Shown here: one piece after another, positions 1 through 7,024 of the stretch
How the letters are laid out: every line of letters starts with the position of its first letter
How positions within the stretch are numbered: the stretch's first letter is position 1
NCBI GenBank assembly: GCA_012727545.1
Contig: JAAYHA010000311.1
Coordinates: 1-15,398, forward strand
Reading direction: 5' to 3'
Length of the DNA: 15,398 bases
Origin: Synergistaceae bacterium
GTDB lineage: Bacteria > Synergistota > Synergistia > Synergistales > Synergistaceae
The notes under the pieces: generated by a model
The model's database searches: none
What the model saw: only the letters and a program-made list of their open reading frames with translations
Told to the model about the DNA's origin: nothing
Made by a program: the position numbers and the translations under genes

Positions 1-863
1 GAATCGACCTTTACCTTAAATCCATTCCGGCCCGGTATCACTTTTAGGTAGAAGTGCTGTTCAAAACCGTCATCAGTCGTTATTACAAGGACAAGACCTA
101 CTCCAGAATCTGAAACGAATGTCTCCCTGAAGACCCAGTGCCCTCTTCCGCCGACACCCTTGCCCTCCGCGTCTTTTATCTTTGAAAGGACATCCTCAAG
201 TTTCATTACGCTTTCACACTCCATTTCCATCTGCCATTCATTGTCTTCTGTGATCGGATCATCGTATTTGCCCATTTTATGCAGGACCAAGTGCCATGTG
301 CTCTTTCCCATGGCTCTCCATTTTCTTTCGTACTTTGTAACATATGGCCTCTTCGGGTCGACCTCTATAGGATCTGCCCGAAATACACCGGGAGCTGATA
401 TGGTCTCAGCTGCTTCCTCCGCATACCAGTCTACGTCAGTGGCAAGTTCGAATGATCCCCCGGGAGCAATTAGGTATGAGAGAAGATCAGCAAAATGCGG
501 AACTGTAACGCGTCTTGAGGCATGCCTTGTCTTTGGCCAGGGGCAGGGGAAGTTCATGAATACCCTTTCGACCGACTCGGGAGAGAAACAATGGCGAAGC
601 AGGAAACGGGCATCGCCGTGCATTATACGTACATTGCCGAGTCCGGCGGCAAGTGCTCTCCTTGCTCCTTTTGCGACGCACCACTGGGAGACCTCAATGC
701 CCACTATCAGCACTTCGGGGAAAGTTTGTGCAAGATATTCAAGGAATTCTCCGTTCCCGAACCCGATCTCAACAAACACTCTTCCTGACGGGGAAAGCGA
801 AGCCCAGTCAAGTGGCAGCTTAACATTCTCATCAACGATTATCCTGCCAAGTTCCCAGGTCAT
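1..863 (-). CDS. trmB: tRNA (guanine-N7-)-methyltransferase TrmB, 3' end cut by window
   Basis: SAM-dependent enzyme that makes m7G46 in the variable loop of tRNAs. The frame is open from the ATG at 863 to the left edge (287 codons, no stop). The SAM site VEIGFGNGEF is at residues 31-40, the acidic GIEVS at 55-59, and the family block NFPCPWPKTRH at 104-114, with Cys where the usual FPDPWPK has Asp. ATDVDWYAEE (141-150) and TKYERKW (176-182) also match TrmB. Typical bacterial TrmB ends near residue 210-240; this one continues for at least another 75 residues, like the extended TrmB of Aquifex and Thermotoga. The start codon overlaps the rsmA stop by 4 nt (ATGA), so the two genes are probably cotranslated. 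The family call is firm; the role of the extension is unknown. Confidence 0.9.
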   Translation of the reverse strand, partial: MTWELGRIIVDENVKLPLDWASLSPSGRVFVEIGFGNGEFLEYLAQTFPEVLIVGIEVSQWCVAKGARRALAAGLGNVRIMHGDARFLLRHCFSPESVERVFMNFPCPWPKTRHASRRVTVPHFADLLSYLIAPGGSFELATDVDWYAEEAAETISAPGVFRADPIEVDPKRPYVTKYERKWRAMGKSTWHLVLHKMGKYDDPITEDNEWQMEMECESVMKLEDVLSKIKDAEGKGVGGRGHWVFRETFVSDSGVGLVLVITTDDGFEQHFYLKVIPGRNGFKVKVD

Positions 864-1708
864 ATTTGTATCTCCTTCTGGTCTTTTGGTTTTAAGTAAA
901 ATTCGGGTTCCCGGGAGAGGCTGAGCCAGATGTCAAGGCTAAGTTCTTCTGCCCTTGCAGTTGGCTTCAGTTCGTTTCTTTCAAGGATCTCCAGGGCTTT
1001 ATCACGGTCAATGTCAGCGTAACCGGATATCCAGTTGTTGATCAGGGTCTTTCTCCTCTGTGTGAAAGACCTTGCCAGCAGTCCCCTCCATGTCCTGTCA
1101 CATGCGAGTGTCCTGTTGTTCTCGATTTTTATCTCTATAATGCATGAATTGACCCTTGGCTGAGGTCTGAAGGCAGATGGAGGGACGCTCCTAAGAATGG
1201 CGGATGTCCACATTGCTTCAACTGTTATGCCAAGAGGAGAGCGTTCACGGTGTCCGCTTGGGGATGTGATCCTCTGAGCAGATTCAAGCTGGACCATCAA
1301 AAGCATGTAGTTAAGTCCGCGTGGAACCAGCTTTTCCAGAAAGACCCAGAGCAGAGGAGTCGTTATGTGGTAAGGCAGGTTGGCTATCACCCTGTTGGGC
1401 ATCCATGGAAGCTTATTTTCGTAATCGAACTGTACGGCATCTCCCCAAAGTGGATGGAGCCTGCTGTCTTTTATGGCCAGCATGTCTATAGTGTGCTTTA
1501 GTCTGGTATCCAGTTCTACAGTACACACTCCAGAGCATTCGGTCGAGAGGAGCCCCTCTGTGAGTATTCCCTCCCCCGGCCCGATCTCAAGAACTTTGTC
1601 CTCAGGAGTGAGCTTTGCCCTCCCGATCATAAAGTCCACGATCGAATGATCGATGAGGAAATTCTGCCCTATATCCGTGTTGTGTATAAAATTTGGTATC
1701 CTGGCCAT
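860..1708 (-). CDS. rsmA: 16S rRNA (adenine1518-N6/adenine1519-N6)-dimethyltransferase RsmA (KsgA)
   Basis: Dimethylates two adjacent adenines in the 3'-terminal helix of 16S rRNA late in 30S assembly. The 282-residue protein begins MARIPNF; IGQNFLID (13-20) is the usual N-terminal signature, EIGPGEG (41-47) the SAM-binding loop, and NLPYHI (110-115) the catalytic motif IV. The C-terminal part (SFTQRRKTL, then a small helical domain) is also normal. The open frame extends upstream through the tRNA-Pro gene, but the ATG at 1708 has an AGGA ribosome site 7 nt upstream and matches family starts, so I chose it. It follows the tRNA terminator and no convincing promoter is visible in the roughly 75 nt between, so it may rely on readthrough or a weak promoter. 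It overlaps trmB by 4 nt. Confidence 0.95.
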   Translation of the reverse strand: MARIPNFIHNTDIGQNFLIDHSIVDFMIGRAKLTPEDKVLEIGPGEGILTEGLLSTECSGVCTVELDTRLKHTIDMLAIKDSRLHPLWGDAVQFDYENKLPWMPNRVIANLPYHITTPLLWVFLEKLVPRGLNYMLLMVQLESAQRITSPSGHRERSPLGITVEAMWTSAILRSVPPSAFRPQPRVNSCIIEIKIENNRTLACDRTWRGLLARSFTQRRKTLINNWISGYADIDRDKALEILERNELKPTARAEELSLDIWLSLSREPEFYLKPKDQKEIQI

Positions 1709-1783
1709 CTCATTTTCCTTTTTTCTCTCTTTTAATTGTCTTAAGCTTTGTAAAACACCTGACATTAACAAAACATATATCTT

Positions 1784-1828
1784 AAAAAAACAAAAGTAAA
1801 GGGGCTTCCTTAAACTACGGAAACCCCT
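1784..1828 (-). terminator. Rho-independent terminator of tRNA-Pro
   Basis: On the minus strand a 10-bp stem (AGGGGTTTCC paired with GGAAGCCCCT, one G-U pair) closes a 9-nt loop, and is followed by a T-rich tract including TTTTG and seven consecutive T. It starts 9 nt after the encoded CCA of tRNA-Pro and separates that gene from rsmA. Confidence 0.85.
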
Positions 1829-1836
1829 ATATCGTC

Positions 1837-1914
1837 TGGTCGGGATGAGAGGATTTGAACCTCCGACCACCTGCACCCCATGCAGGTACGCTAGCCAGGC
1901 TGCGCTACATCCCG
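1837..1914 (-). tRNA. tRNA-Pro (anticodon GGG)
   Basis: The minus strand folds as a complete tRNA: acceptor stem CGGGATG/CATCCCG, D arm beginning TAGCGCAGCCTGG (typical of proline tRNAs), anticodon stem CCTGC/GCAGG around loop ATGGGGT giving anticodon GGG (reads CCC/CCU), T arm with GGTTCAAATCC, discriminator A and encoded CCA (1837-1839). The C1-G72 pair and A73 agree with bacterial tRNA-Pro identity. It has its own promoter and terminator. Confidence 0.97.
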
Positions 1915-1926
1915 TAAGCAGGGAGT

Positions 1927-1955
1927 ATAATAACCCGCGATAAGCTTTTGGTCAA
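1927..1955 (-). promoter_or_regulatory. sigma70-type promoter of tRNA-Pro
   Basis: Minus strand: -35 TTGACC (1950-1955), 17-nt spacer, -10 TATTAT (1927-1932), then about 12 nt to the mature tRNA 5' end. The -35 lies inside a 10-mer, GTACTTGACC, that is identical in the HU promoter. Confidence 0.8.
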
Positions 1956-1965
1956 GTACCGCAAT

Positions 1966-1998
1966 AAAAAAATCCCAACATAAATTGTCGGGATTTTT
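1966..1998 (-). terminator. Rho-independent terminator of HU
   Basis: Minus strand 13-bp stem (arms 1986-1998 and 1968-1980, one G-T pair) with a 5-nt ATTTA loop; the 3' arm runs into seven T. The A-rich 5' side and T-rich 3' side could in principle act in both directions, but on the plus strand there is no gene to terminate. It ends the HU unit and also any transcript coming from der. Confidence 0.88.
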
Positions 1999-2029
1999 CA
2001 TGATCCAAAAAACCTAAAAGATATAAAAG

Positions 2030-2320
2030 CTACTTCTTCTTGCTGTTGACAGCTTCTTTGAGGGCCTTGCCTGCACGGAAGACGGGAACTTTCTTTGCAG
2101 GGATCTGGATGACTTTCTTGGGATCCTGAGGATTACGGCCCTGACGAGCGGCTCTCTTCTGGACTTCAAACGTTCCAAATCCTACGATCTGGACCTTGTC
2201 TTCCTTTTTAAGGGAGCCATGGATACCTGCAAATACTGCGTCTACAACTTCTGCGGCCTTCTTTTTAGTGATTCCTTCGACAGACTTTGCTACGGCGTTG
2301 ACGAGATCTGTTTTTGTCAC
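2030..2320 (-). CDS. hup: Histone-like DNA-binding protein HU
   Basis: Small basic nucleoid protein that dimerises and bends DNA. The 96-residue product starts (GTG) KTDLVNAVAKSVEGITKKKA, has the core GFGTFEVQKRAARQGRNP in the beta arm region with the PxP-type arm tip (NPQDPKKVIQIPAKKVPVF), and a Lys-rich tail. Length and motifs are normal for HU. The open frame extends 17 codons further upstream, but that extension has no family similarity. The GTG at 2320 is preceded by a very strong AGGAGGTGG ribosome site (2328-2336), which decides the start. It has its own promoter and terminator, so it can be expressed far more strongly than the flanking genes. Which HU/IHF paralogue this is cannot be settled here. 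Confidence 0.95.
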   Translation of the reverse strand: MTKTDLVNAVAKSVEGITKKKAAEVVDAVFAGIHGSLKKEDKVQIVGFGTFEVQKRAARQGRNPQDPKKVIQIPAKKVPVFRAGKALKEAVNSKKK

Positions 2321-2347
2321 CTTCTGCCACCTCCTGACAAGATTGAC

Positions 2348-2361
2348 ACTGCTAGAGCAGT
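2348..2361. repeat. 14-bp inverted repeat in the HU 5' leader
   Basis: ACTGCT-AG-AGCAGT is a near-perfect palindrome located just after the expected HU transcription start. A second overlapping inverted pair, GCTAG (2351-2355) and CTAGC (2365-2369), would form an alternative 5-bp RNA hairpin. It could be an operator or a leader hairpin; the function is not shown. Confidence 0.45.
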
Positions 2362-2370
2362 TCACTAGCA

Positions 2371-2399
2371 TTTATACCGATAAAATCCGCTCAGGTCAA
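2371..2399 (-). promoter_or_regulatory. sigma70-type promoter of HU
   Basis: Minus strand: -35 TTGACC (2394-2399), 17-nt spacer, -10 TATAAA (2371-2376). It starts only about 20 nt after the der stop codon, giving a leader of roughly 45 nt before the HU GTG. Confidence 0.8.
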
Positions 2400-2418
2400 G
2401 TACTTTTGGGGAAATCGG

Positions 2419-3735
2419 CTAATTTTCCGTTCTATTTCTCATAAAAATCTTTATTGGTACACCCGAAAAGTCCGCCATTGATCTTAAACAGTTTTCCAGG
2501 TGACGCTTAAAAGACTTTGAACAGAGCTCAGAGTCATTGACAAAGAAGATGAAAGCCGGGGGAGCTCCGTCCGCCTGTGTGCAATAGTATATTTTGAGGC
2601 TGTGGCCCTTTCCGTCACCTGGCATTCTCTCAAATATAAGAGTCTCCTTGACCAGTCTGTTGAGCTCAGAGGTGGGTATCCTTCTTCTCCTGTTCTCTTC
2701 GACCTTCATGATAAGAGCCGGGATCTTGGAGATGCTTCGTCCTGAATTTGCTGAAATAAAAATTTTGGGGGCATGGGAAGCGAAAGGCAGCTCATCTTTC
2801 AGCAACTCTGTCATCTTGTCCCCGATCTTTTCTTCTCTTGGTGCAAGATCCCATTTGTTCATGACAAGGATGAGGCCCTTACCTCTTTCGAGGACCTGGC
2901 CTATAAGCCGCTTATCCTGTTCTGTTACAGGATCCTGTGCATCAAGGAGTACAAGCGCGACATGGCACCTGTCTATGGCCTGGTATGTCCTGACGTTGGA
3001 ATAATATTCGATGTCAGTGTTCACACGGCTTTTGCGCCTGAGTCCAGCGGTGTCGAGAAATCTCATTTTGACTCCATCGGTCTCAACAACAGAGTCAACT
3101 ACGTCACGGGTCGTACCTGCCATTTCGCTGACCATTGAACGCTCTTCTCCGGCTATCGCGTTCAGGAGGCTTGATTTGCCCACATTTGGCCTGCCAACAA
3201 GAGCTACCCTTACGTCATCTTCTTCTGACTCAAAGTCGTCCGGCGGAAGTTTTGCCACTACAGCGTCGAAGATCTCATCGAAGCCTGTATTATGCTCAGC
3301 GCTTGTGGCTATAACAGTATCAAAACCAAGAGAGTATGCCTCATAAAGCATTTCATCTTCCTGTTTTTGGTTATCAAGCTTGTTCATTGCAACAACAACA
3401 GGCTTGCCGCCTTTTCTGAGCTTCAGGGCTATGTCCTTGTCCATAGGTGTAATGCCCTGCCTGCCGTCAAGCACAAAGATCACTGCGCTGCTCTCGTCAA
3501 GTGCCAGGTCCACCTGCTTTGCTATAAGGTCCATAAAGGGGTGGTCAACTTCAGACATTATTCCCCCGGTGTCAACAAGGTAGAATTTTCTGCTGGCCCA
3601 TTCCGCCTCACCGTATATCCTGTCCCTTGTAACACCGGGCTGGTCATCTACGATCGCAGTTCTTCTTCCCACCATCCTGTTGAAAATGGACGATTTGCCC
3701 ACATTAGGCCTTCCAATTATTGCAATTATTGCCAT
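2419..3735 (-). CDS. der: Ribosome assembly GTPase Der (EngA)
   Basis: Essential tandem-domain GTPase needed for 50S subunit maturation. Two complete G domains are visible in 438 residues: GRPNVGKSS at 8-16, DTGG at 55-58 and NKLD at 118-121 in the first; GRPNVGKSS at 181-189, DTAG at 228-231 and NKWD at 293-296 in the second. A C-terminal KH-like domain follows. Length is standard. The ATG at 3735 has an AAGGAG ribosome site 7 nt upstream. It is 64 nt downstream of priA, with a possible weak promoter in the gap, and no terminator separates it from HU. Confidence 0.97.
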   Translation of the reverse strand: MAIIAIIGRPNVGKSSIFNRMVGRRTAIVDDQPGVTRDRIYGEAEWASRKFYLVDTGGIMSEVDHPFMDLIAKQVDLALDESSAVIFVLDGRQGITPMDKDIALKLRKGGKPVVVAMNKLDNQKQEDEMLYEAYSLGFDTVIATSAEHNTGFDEIFDAVVAKLPPDDFESEEDDVRVALVGRPNVGKSSLLNAIAGEERSMVSEMAGTTRDVVDSVVETDGVKMRFLDTAGLRRKSRVNTDIEYYSNVRTYQAIDRCHVALVLLDAQDPVTEQDKRLIGQVLERGKGLILVMNKWDLAPREEKIGDKMTELLKDELPFASHAPKIFISANSGRSISKIPALIMKVEENRRRRIPTSELNRLVKETLIFERMPGDGKGHSLKIYYCTQADGAPPAFIFFVNDSELCSKSFKRHLENCLRSMADFSGVPIKIFMRNRTEN

Positions 3736-3778
3736 TTTATTCTCCTTGCCGGCATTTGGCTTCTCTCATGTATGCCAT

Positions 3779-3807
3779 TTTATTTTTATTATTCCACTGT
3801 CAGTCAA
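3779..3807 (-). promoter_or_regulatory. Possible weak promoter for der
   Basis: Minus strand TTGACT (3802-3807), overlapping the priA stop, is followed after 17 nt by AATAAA in an A/T-rich stretch. The -35 is good but the -10 is poor, so this is only a candidate for internal expression of der. Confidence 0.25.
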
Positions 3808-5590
3808 GCTTTATACTGACCTTTGGAATACCTGATCTGGTATTTTTTATATCGAAATATGGTGCAAGCATCTTACTAAGGGCATCAAACTTCTTTGTTC
3901 GGACCCATACCTGGTCTGATCTATCTTCGGATTCCCAGTATTCAAAACCTGCCCTTTCAAGTTGTTTTGCAAGTCCGCTCCTCTTGAATGCCGGAATATC
4001 TATCTTGAGCATTGGCACGTATGGCGGAAGCCCCCATTCTTTGCGTTCCCTGAGTTCTCTTTCCCAGAAATGCCCCCATCCGATCCCAAGAGCCTGCTGC
4101 CAGGTTTTATCGGGCCTTCTGCTCTGTATCACAATTTTTCTTCTCTCTGGCTCTTTTCCCCTCCATGCCGACTCCCACATCAGAGAAAAAGCTCTGGCTT
4201 TTGCATCATACTCCTGTACCCGGGCTTCCGCATCAGCATCTATCCAGCCAATGATCTCCGGTGAGACGTCGTCAGCGAGAGAGATAATTTTTCTCGTCCC
4301 AAGGATCAAGCCTCCACCGGGGTATTTTTTAAGTATATCTTCCCCTGAAGGCATCTTTGATCCTTCCTCGCTAAAGAGGATCACGTTCCTGTCTCTGAAA
4401 AAATTACCGGCCCTCTCTTCAAGTGCCTCAAGTCCCGGTCTCTGTCCCTCAAGGAAAGGCCCCCCGCATGAGGGACATTTTTCAGGGACAGGATCTCTCT
4501 TACCGCAGTCAAGGCATTTGAGTGATTCCGATCTTCCTTCCCATCTCATGACTCCCCCGCATTTATTACAGCGGACCGGTGAACCGCAGTCTTCACAAAA
4601 TATCTCTCCCGCATAGCCTTTACGGTCAAGGATCCAGAAAGCCCATTTTCCCTTTTCAAGTGCATCTTTAGTCTCTCTTATGAGAGGCCTGCTTATTGGG
4701 AGGGTGTCCTTTATGCCATCAAAGTCATAAGAAGAGGAGTCTTTCATATCCACAAATATAAGCCTGTCCCTGAACCCGTTGCGGCTGAATTCTTTACCGC
4801 TCTGCAAAAACACCTTAGCTGAAGGCATTCTGCCGCCAAGGACAAGGTCAGCTCCTGCAAAACCAGCTCGTGCAGCCAGTATCGTCCTGTGGTGAAATTC
4901 AGGGTGTTTCAGAGTTCGCCATGCTCCACTGTTCTCTTCGTCCACAATTATTGTCGAAAGCCCTGATATCGGTATAAAAGATGCAGTCTGGCAACCTACT
5001 GCAAACCTTATCCCGCCCTTTCTCGACCTGTCCCAGAAATCCCACTGTTTAGCTTTAGAAAGATCGGTCCACAAGACACCCTCTTGCTTCAGTGAGTCCG
5101 GCAGCATTTCCCAGAATCTTTTTGCAGCCGTTACCTCGGGAAATACAACCAATCCAGCTCCCGTTGATGCTTTGAGGATATCGCAGTATACAGCCATCCT
5201 TTGAGTATCTCTTGGTTCAAATACATATTTTACGGATGAGGATCTTTCGGAAGGCTTATAAACTATATCTTCAAGCGGTTCCCCGCTGAGGAATCTGGCC
5301 GGTAAAATGGTCTTGGCTGCCATTCCGGTGCCTACGAACCATGTCTTTCCGAACCAGCCTATTGTCCGCCACAGCTCATACGGCAGAGGAGGGGTTTGAT
5401 CTATTGCCTCACTGATCCCTTTAAGTTCTTCCGGAGCTTTTGTCCCGGAAATGTCTCCTACGGTCAGTCCTATCCTGGAAGAACTTCCTAAAGGGACTCT
5501 GACCCTTGTCCCGTACGGAAGGGTAGATGTATGAGTATAAGAGAGGTCAGTCCACCACGGTCCGGGGACCGCGACAGATATTGTCTCCAT
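3800..5590 (-). CDS. priA: PriA-like primosomal protein with degenerate helicase motifs
   Basis: Homologue of the replication restart protein PriA (primosomal protein N'), 596 residues against 732 in E. coli. The N-terminal 3'-DNA-binding domain is recognisable (YGTRVRVPLG 26-35). Eight cysteines (332, 335, 341, 344, 359, 362, 372, 375) match the E. coli zinc region with a constant offset of 104. The C-terminal block ERKEWGLPPY (515-524) is also present. The helicase motifs are not: GVTGSGKTEVY aligns with EPRDTQRMAVY (125-135), DEEH is DEEN (217-220), SATPS is GRMPS, GTQMxxKGxxF is GTRKIISLADD, and the QVAGRAGR motif is missing. About 100 residues, where the winged helix should be, are absent before the Walker A region. 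ATP hydrolysis is therefore unlikely; a structural or loading role in the primosome is inferred. The ATG overlaps the coaBC stop by 1 nt (TAATG) with no clear ribosome site, suggesting coupled translation. Confidence 0.88.
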   Translation of the reverse strand: METISVAVPGPWWTDLSYTHTSTLPYGTRVRVPLGSSSRIGLTVGDISGTKAPEELKGISEAIDQTPPLPYELWRTIGWFGKTWFVGTGMAAKTILPARFLSGEPLEDIVYKPSERSSSVKYVFEPRDTQRMAVYCDILKASTGAGLVVFPEVTAAKRFWEMLPDSLKQEGVLWTDLSKAKQWDFWDRSRKGGIRFAVGCQTASFIPISGLSTIIVDEENSGAWRTLKHPEFHHRTILAARAGFAGADLVLGGRMPSAKVFLQSGKEFSRNGFRDRLIFVDMKDSSSYDFDGIKDTLPISRPLIRETKDALEKGKWAFWILDRKGYAGEIFCEDCGSPVRCNKCGGVMRWEGRSESLKCLDCGKRDPVPEKCPSCGGPFLEGQRPGLEALEERAGNFFRDRNVILFSEEGSKMPSGEDILKKYPGGGLILGTRKIISLADDVSPEIIGWIDADAEARVQEYDAKARAFSLMWESAWRGKEPERRKIVIQSRRPDKTWQQALGIGWGHFWERELRERKEWGLPPYVPMLKIDIPAFKRSGLAKQLERAGFEYWESEDRSDQVWVRTKKFDALSKMLAPYFDIKNTRSGIPKVSIKLD

Positions 5591-6807
5591 TATTCTTTAT
5601 TTTTTTTTCTGATGACAGCGTCAAGCAAAGAGTCGGCTACGTCGTCTTTTGTACCCGAAAACTCGACCTCTGAGCCGCCTTTTGTCATTATCATCAAAGA
5701 ATTTGTGTCAGATGCAAACCCGGCTCCGTTGGCAAGTACGTCATTGCAGGCTATCATATCCAGATTCTTCGCTATCATCTTCTTTTGGGCGTTTGCTATA
5801 AGGTCCTGGGTCTCAGCTGCAAAACCTACAAGCATCTGCCCCTCTTTTTTCATCCTGCCTAGCTCTGCGGCAATGTCCTTGTTCTGGACAAAGGTCACAG
5901 TAAGCGGCTCGCCTTCACGTCTCTTGAGCTTCTGTTTCATCTCTTCCTCTGCCCTGAAATCACCAACAGCAGCTGCTTTTACGATTATGTCCATTTCGGG
6001 TGCTTCCTTTATGCATGCTTCATACATCTGCTGGGCTGAGACAACATCTATCACCCTTACTCCTTCGGGACGCGGTATCGATACCGGTCCGGAGACAAGA
6101 GTCACATCCGCCCCTCTGTACCATGCTGCCCTGGCTATCGCATAACCCATCTTTCCTGTGCTCGGATTGCTGATATACCTTACAGGGTCAATGTATTCAT
6201 GTGTAGGCCCTGCTGTTACGAGAACTTTCATCCCCCTCATGTCTTTTTTCGGGGAGAGAGCGCTCCATACATGTTCGTAAATGACTGAATTGTCCGGCAG
6301 CCTTCCTTTGCCTTCATAGCCGCAGGCAAGCATGCCGCTGTCCGGATCCACGACCGTGTGCCCCATGGCTGTGATCTTATCGATGTTGGCCCTTACGGCT
6401 GGATTCCCGAGCATGTTCGGATTCATGGCGGGGAAAATAACAAGCGGACTTCTGTTGGCCAGCACAGCAGCGCCCATAAGAGTGCTGCCGTCTCCCTGAG
6501 CACAAATGCACAGTACGTTGGCAGTACAGGGAGCAATAACAAATACTTCTGCCCACTCTGTAAGTGTTATGTGAGGTATCTTCCATCCATCTTCAGCGGA
6601 GAGGAAATCATCTTCCCTCCAAACCTTTCTTCCCGTAAGGGTCGAAAGGACAAGAGGACTTACAAACTCTTCAGCGGATCTGGTGAGGATGACTTCTACT
6701 TCACAGCCTTCCCTTCTCCAGCCACGAAGGATGTCCGGAGTTTTATAGGCAGCTATTCCTCCCGTTATTCCGAACAGGATCCTTCTGTTATGCTTCCACG
6801 GACTCAT
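5590..6807 (-). CDS. coaBC: Bifunctional phosphopantothenoylcysteine decarboxylase / phosphopantothenate-cysteine ligase CoaBC
   Basis: Catalyses two successive steps of coenzyme A synthesis: CoaB joins cysteine to 4'-phosphopantothenate and CoaC decarboxylates the product with FMN. In 405 residues the N-terminal CoaC domain shows GITGGIAAYK (13-22), the active-site His79, PAMN (126-129) and ACGYEGKGRLP with Cys162. The CoaB domain starts near residue 190 with VLVTAGPTHEYIDPVR and ISNPSTGKMG (212-221), and later has the KLKR lysine motif and a C-terminal NGAGFASDTN. The usual ADNLL/NDL stretch of CoaC reads DGSTLM here (106-111). The ATG at 6807 lies 20 nt inside the end of rpoZ and has an AAAGGA site 6 nt upstream. 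Confidence 0.95.
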   Translation of the reverse strand: MSPWKHNRRILFGITGGIAAYKTPDILRGWRREGCEVEVILTRSAEEFVSPLVLSTLTGRKVWREDDFLSAEDGWKIPHITLTEWAEVFVIAPCTANVLCICAQGDGSTLMGAAVLANRSPLVIFPAMNPNMLGNPAVRANIDKITAMGHTVVDPDSGMLACGYEGKGRLPDNSVIYEHVWSALSPKKDMRGMKVLVTAGPTHEYIDPVRYISNPSTGKMGYAIARAAWYRGADVTLVSGPVSIPRPEGVRVIDVVSAQQMYEACIKEAPEMDIIVKAAAVGDFRAEEEMKQKLKRREGEPLTVTFVQNKDIAAELGRMKKEGQMLVGFAAETQDLIANAQKKMIAKNLDMIACNDVLANGAGFASDTNSLMIMTKGGSEVEFSGTKDDVADSLLDAVIRKKNKE

Positions 6808-7024
6808 TTGGATCCTTTTTGTGAGAAGTGTCTACGAAAGAATAATTTATCTTCCCCTGCGTCAGATCATCTACTGCCCTTGTAATAAATTTTTCGTCGT
6901 AACCGCTTATGGCTCCCTTTCTCTCGCTAAGCTGACGGGCACGTGCGGATACGACCAGTGTCAGAATATATTTGTTTGGGATGTTCCTGTTGTTGTAAAT
7001 TTTTTCCAGATCCATGAATATCAT
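6788..7024 (-). CDS. rpoZ: RNA polymerase omega subunit
   Basis: Small subunit that helps fold and assemble the beta' subunit of RNA polymerase. The 78-residue protein has the omega core NKYILTLVVSARARQLSE (residues 17-34) followed by KFITRAVDDLTQGKI, as in the family. It overlaps the gmk stop by 4 nt (ATGA), and GGGAGG lies 7 nt upstream of this ATG. An internal ATG three codons later is an alternative start. The gmk-rpoZ pairing is conserved across many bacteria. Confidence 0.92.
   Translation of the reverse strand: MIFMDLEKIYNNRNIPNKYILTLVVSARARQLSERKGAISGYDEKFITRAVDDLTQGKINYSFVDTSHKKDPNESVEA

Noticed and set aside
1709..1783. Promoter for rsmA
   Set aside because: The stretch is A/T-rich and gives several poor hexamer pairs, none with an acceptable -35, -10 and spacing together.
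1709..1876. N-terminal extension of rsmA through the tRNA-Pro gene
   Set aside because: The extra residues are translated from tRNA and terminator sequence; the ATG at 1708 has a good ribosome site and matches RsmA starts.
3720..4616. 298-codon plus-strand open frame
   Set aside because: Antisense to the 3' half of priA; low-complexity Ser/Pro composition and no ribosome site or family similarity.
3800..5590. priA as a pseudogene or frameshifted gene
   Set aside because: One uninterrupted frame, conserved 3'-binding domain, perfect zinc-cysteine spacing and conserved C-terminus argue for a maintained protein.
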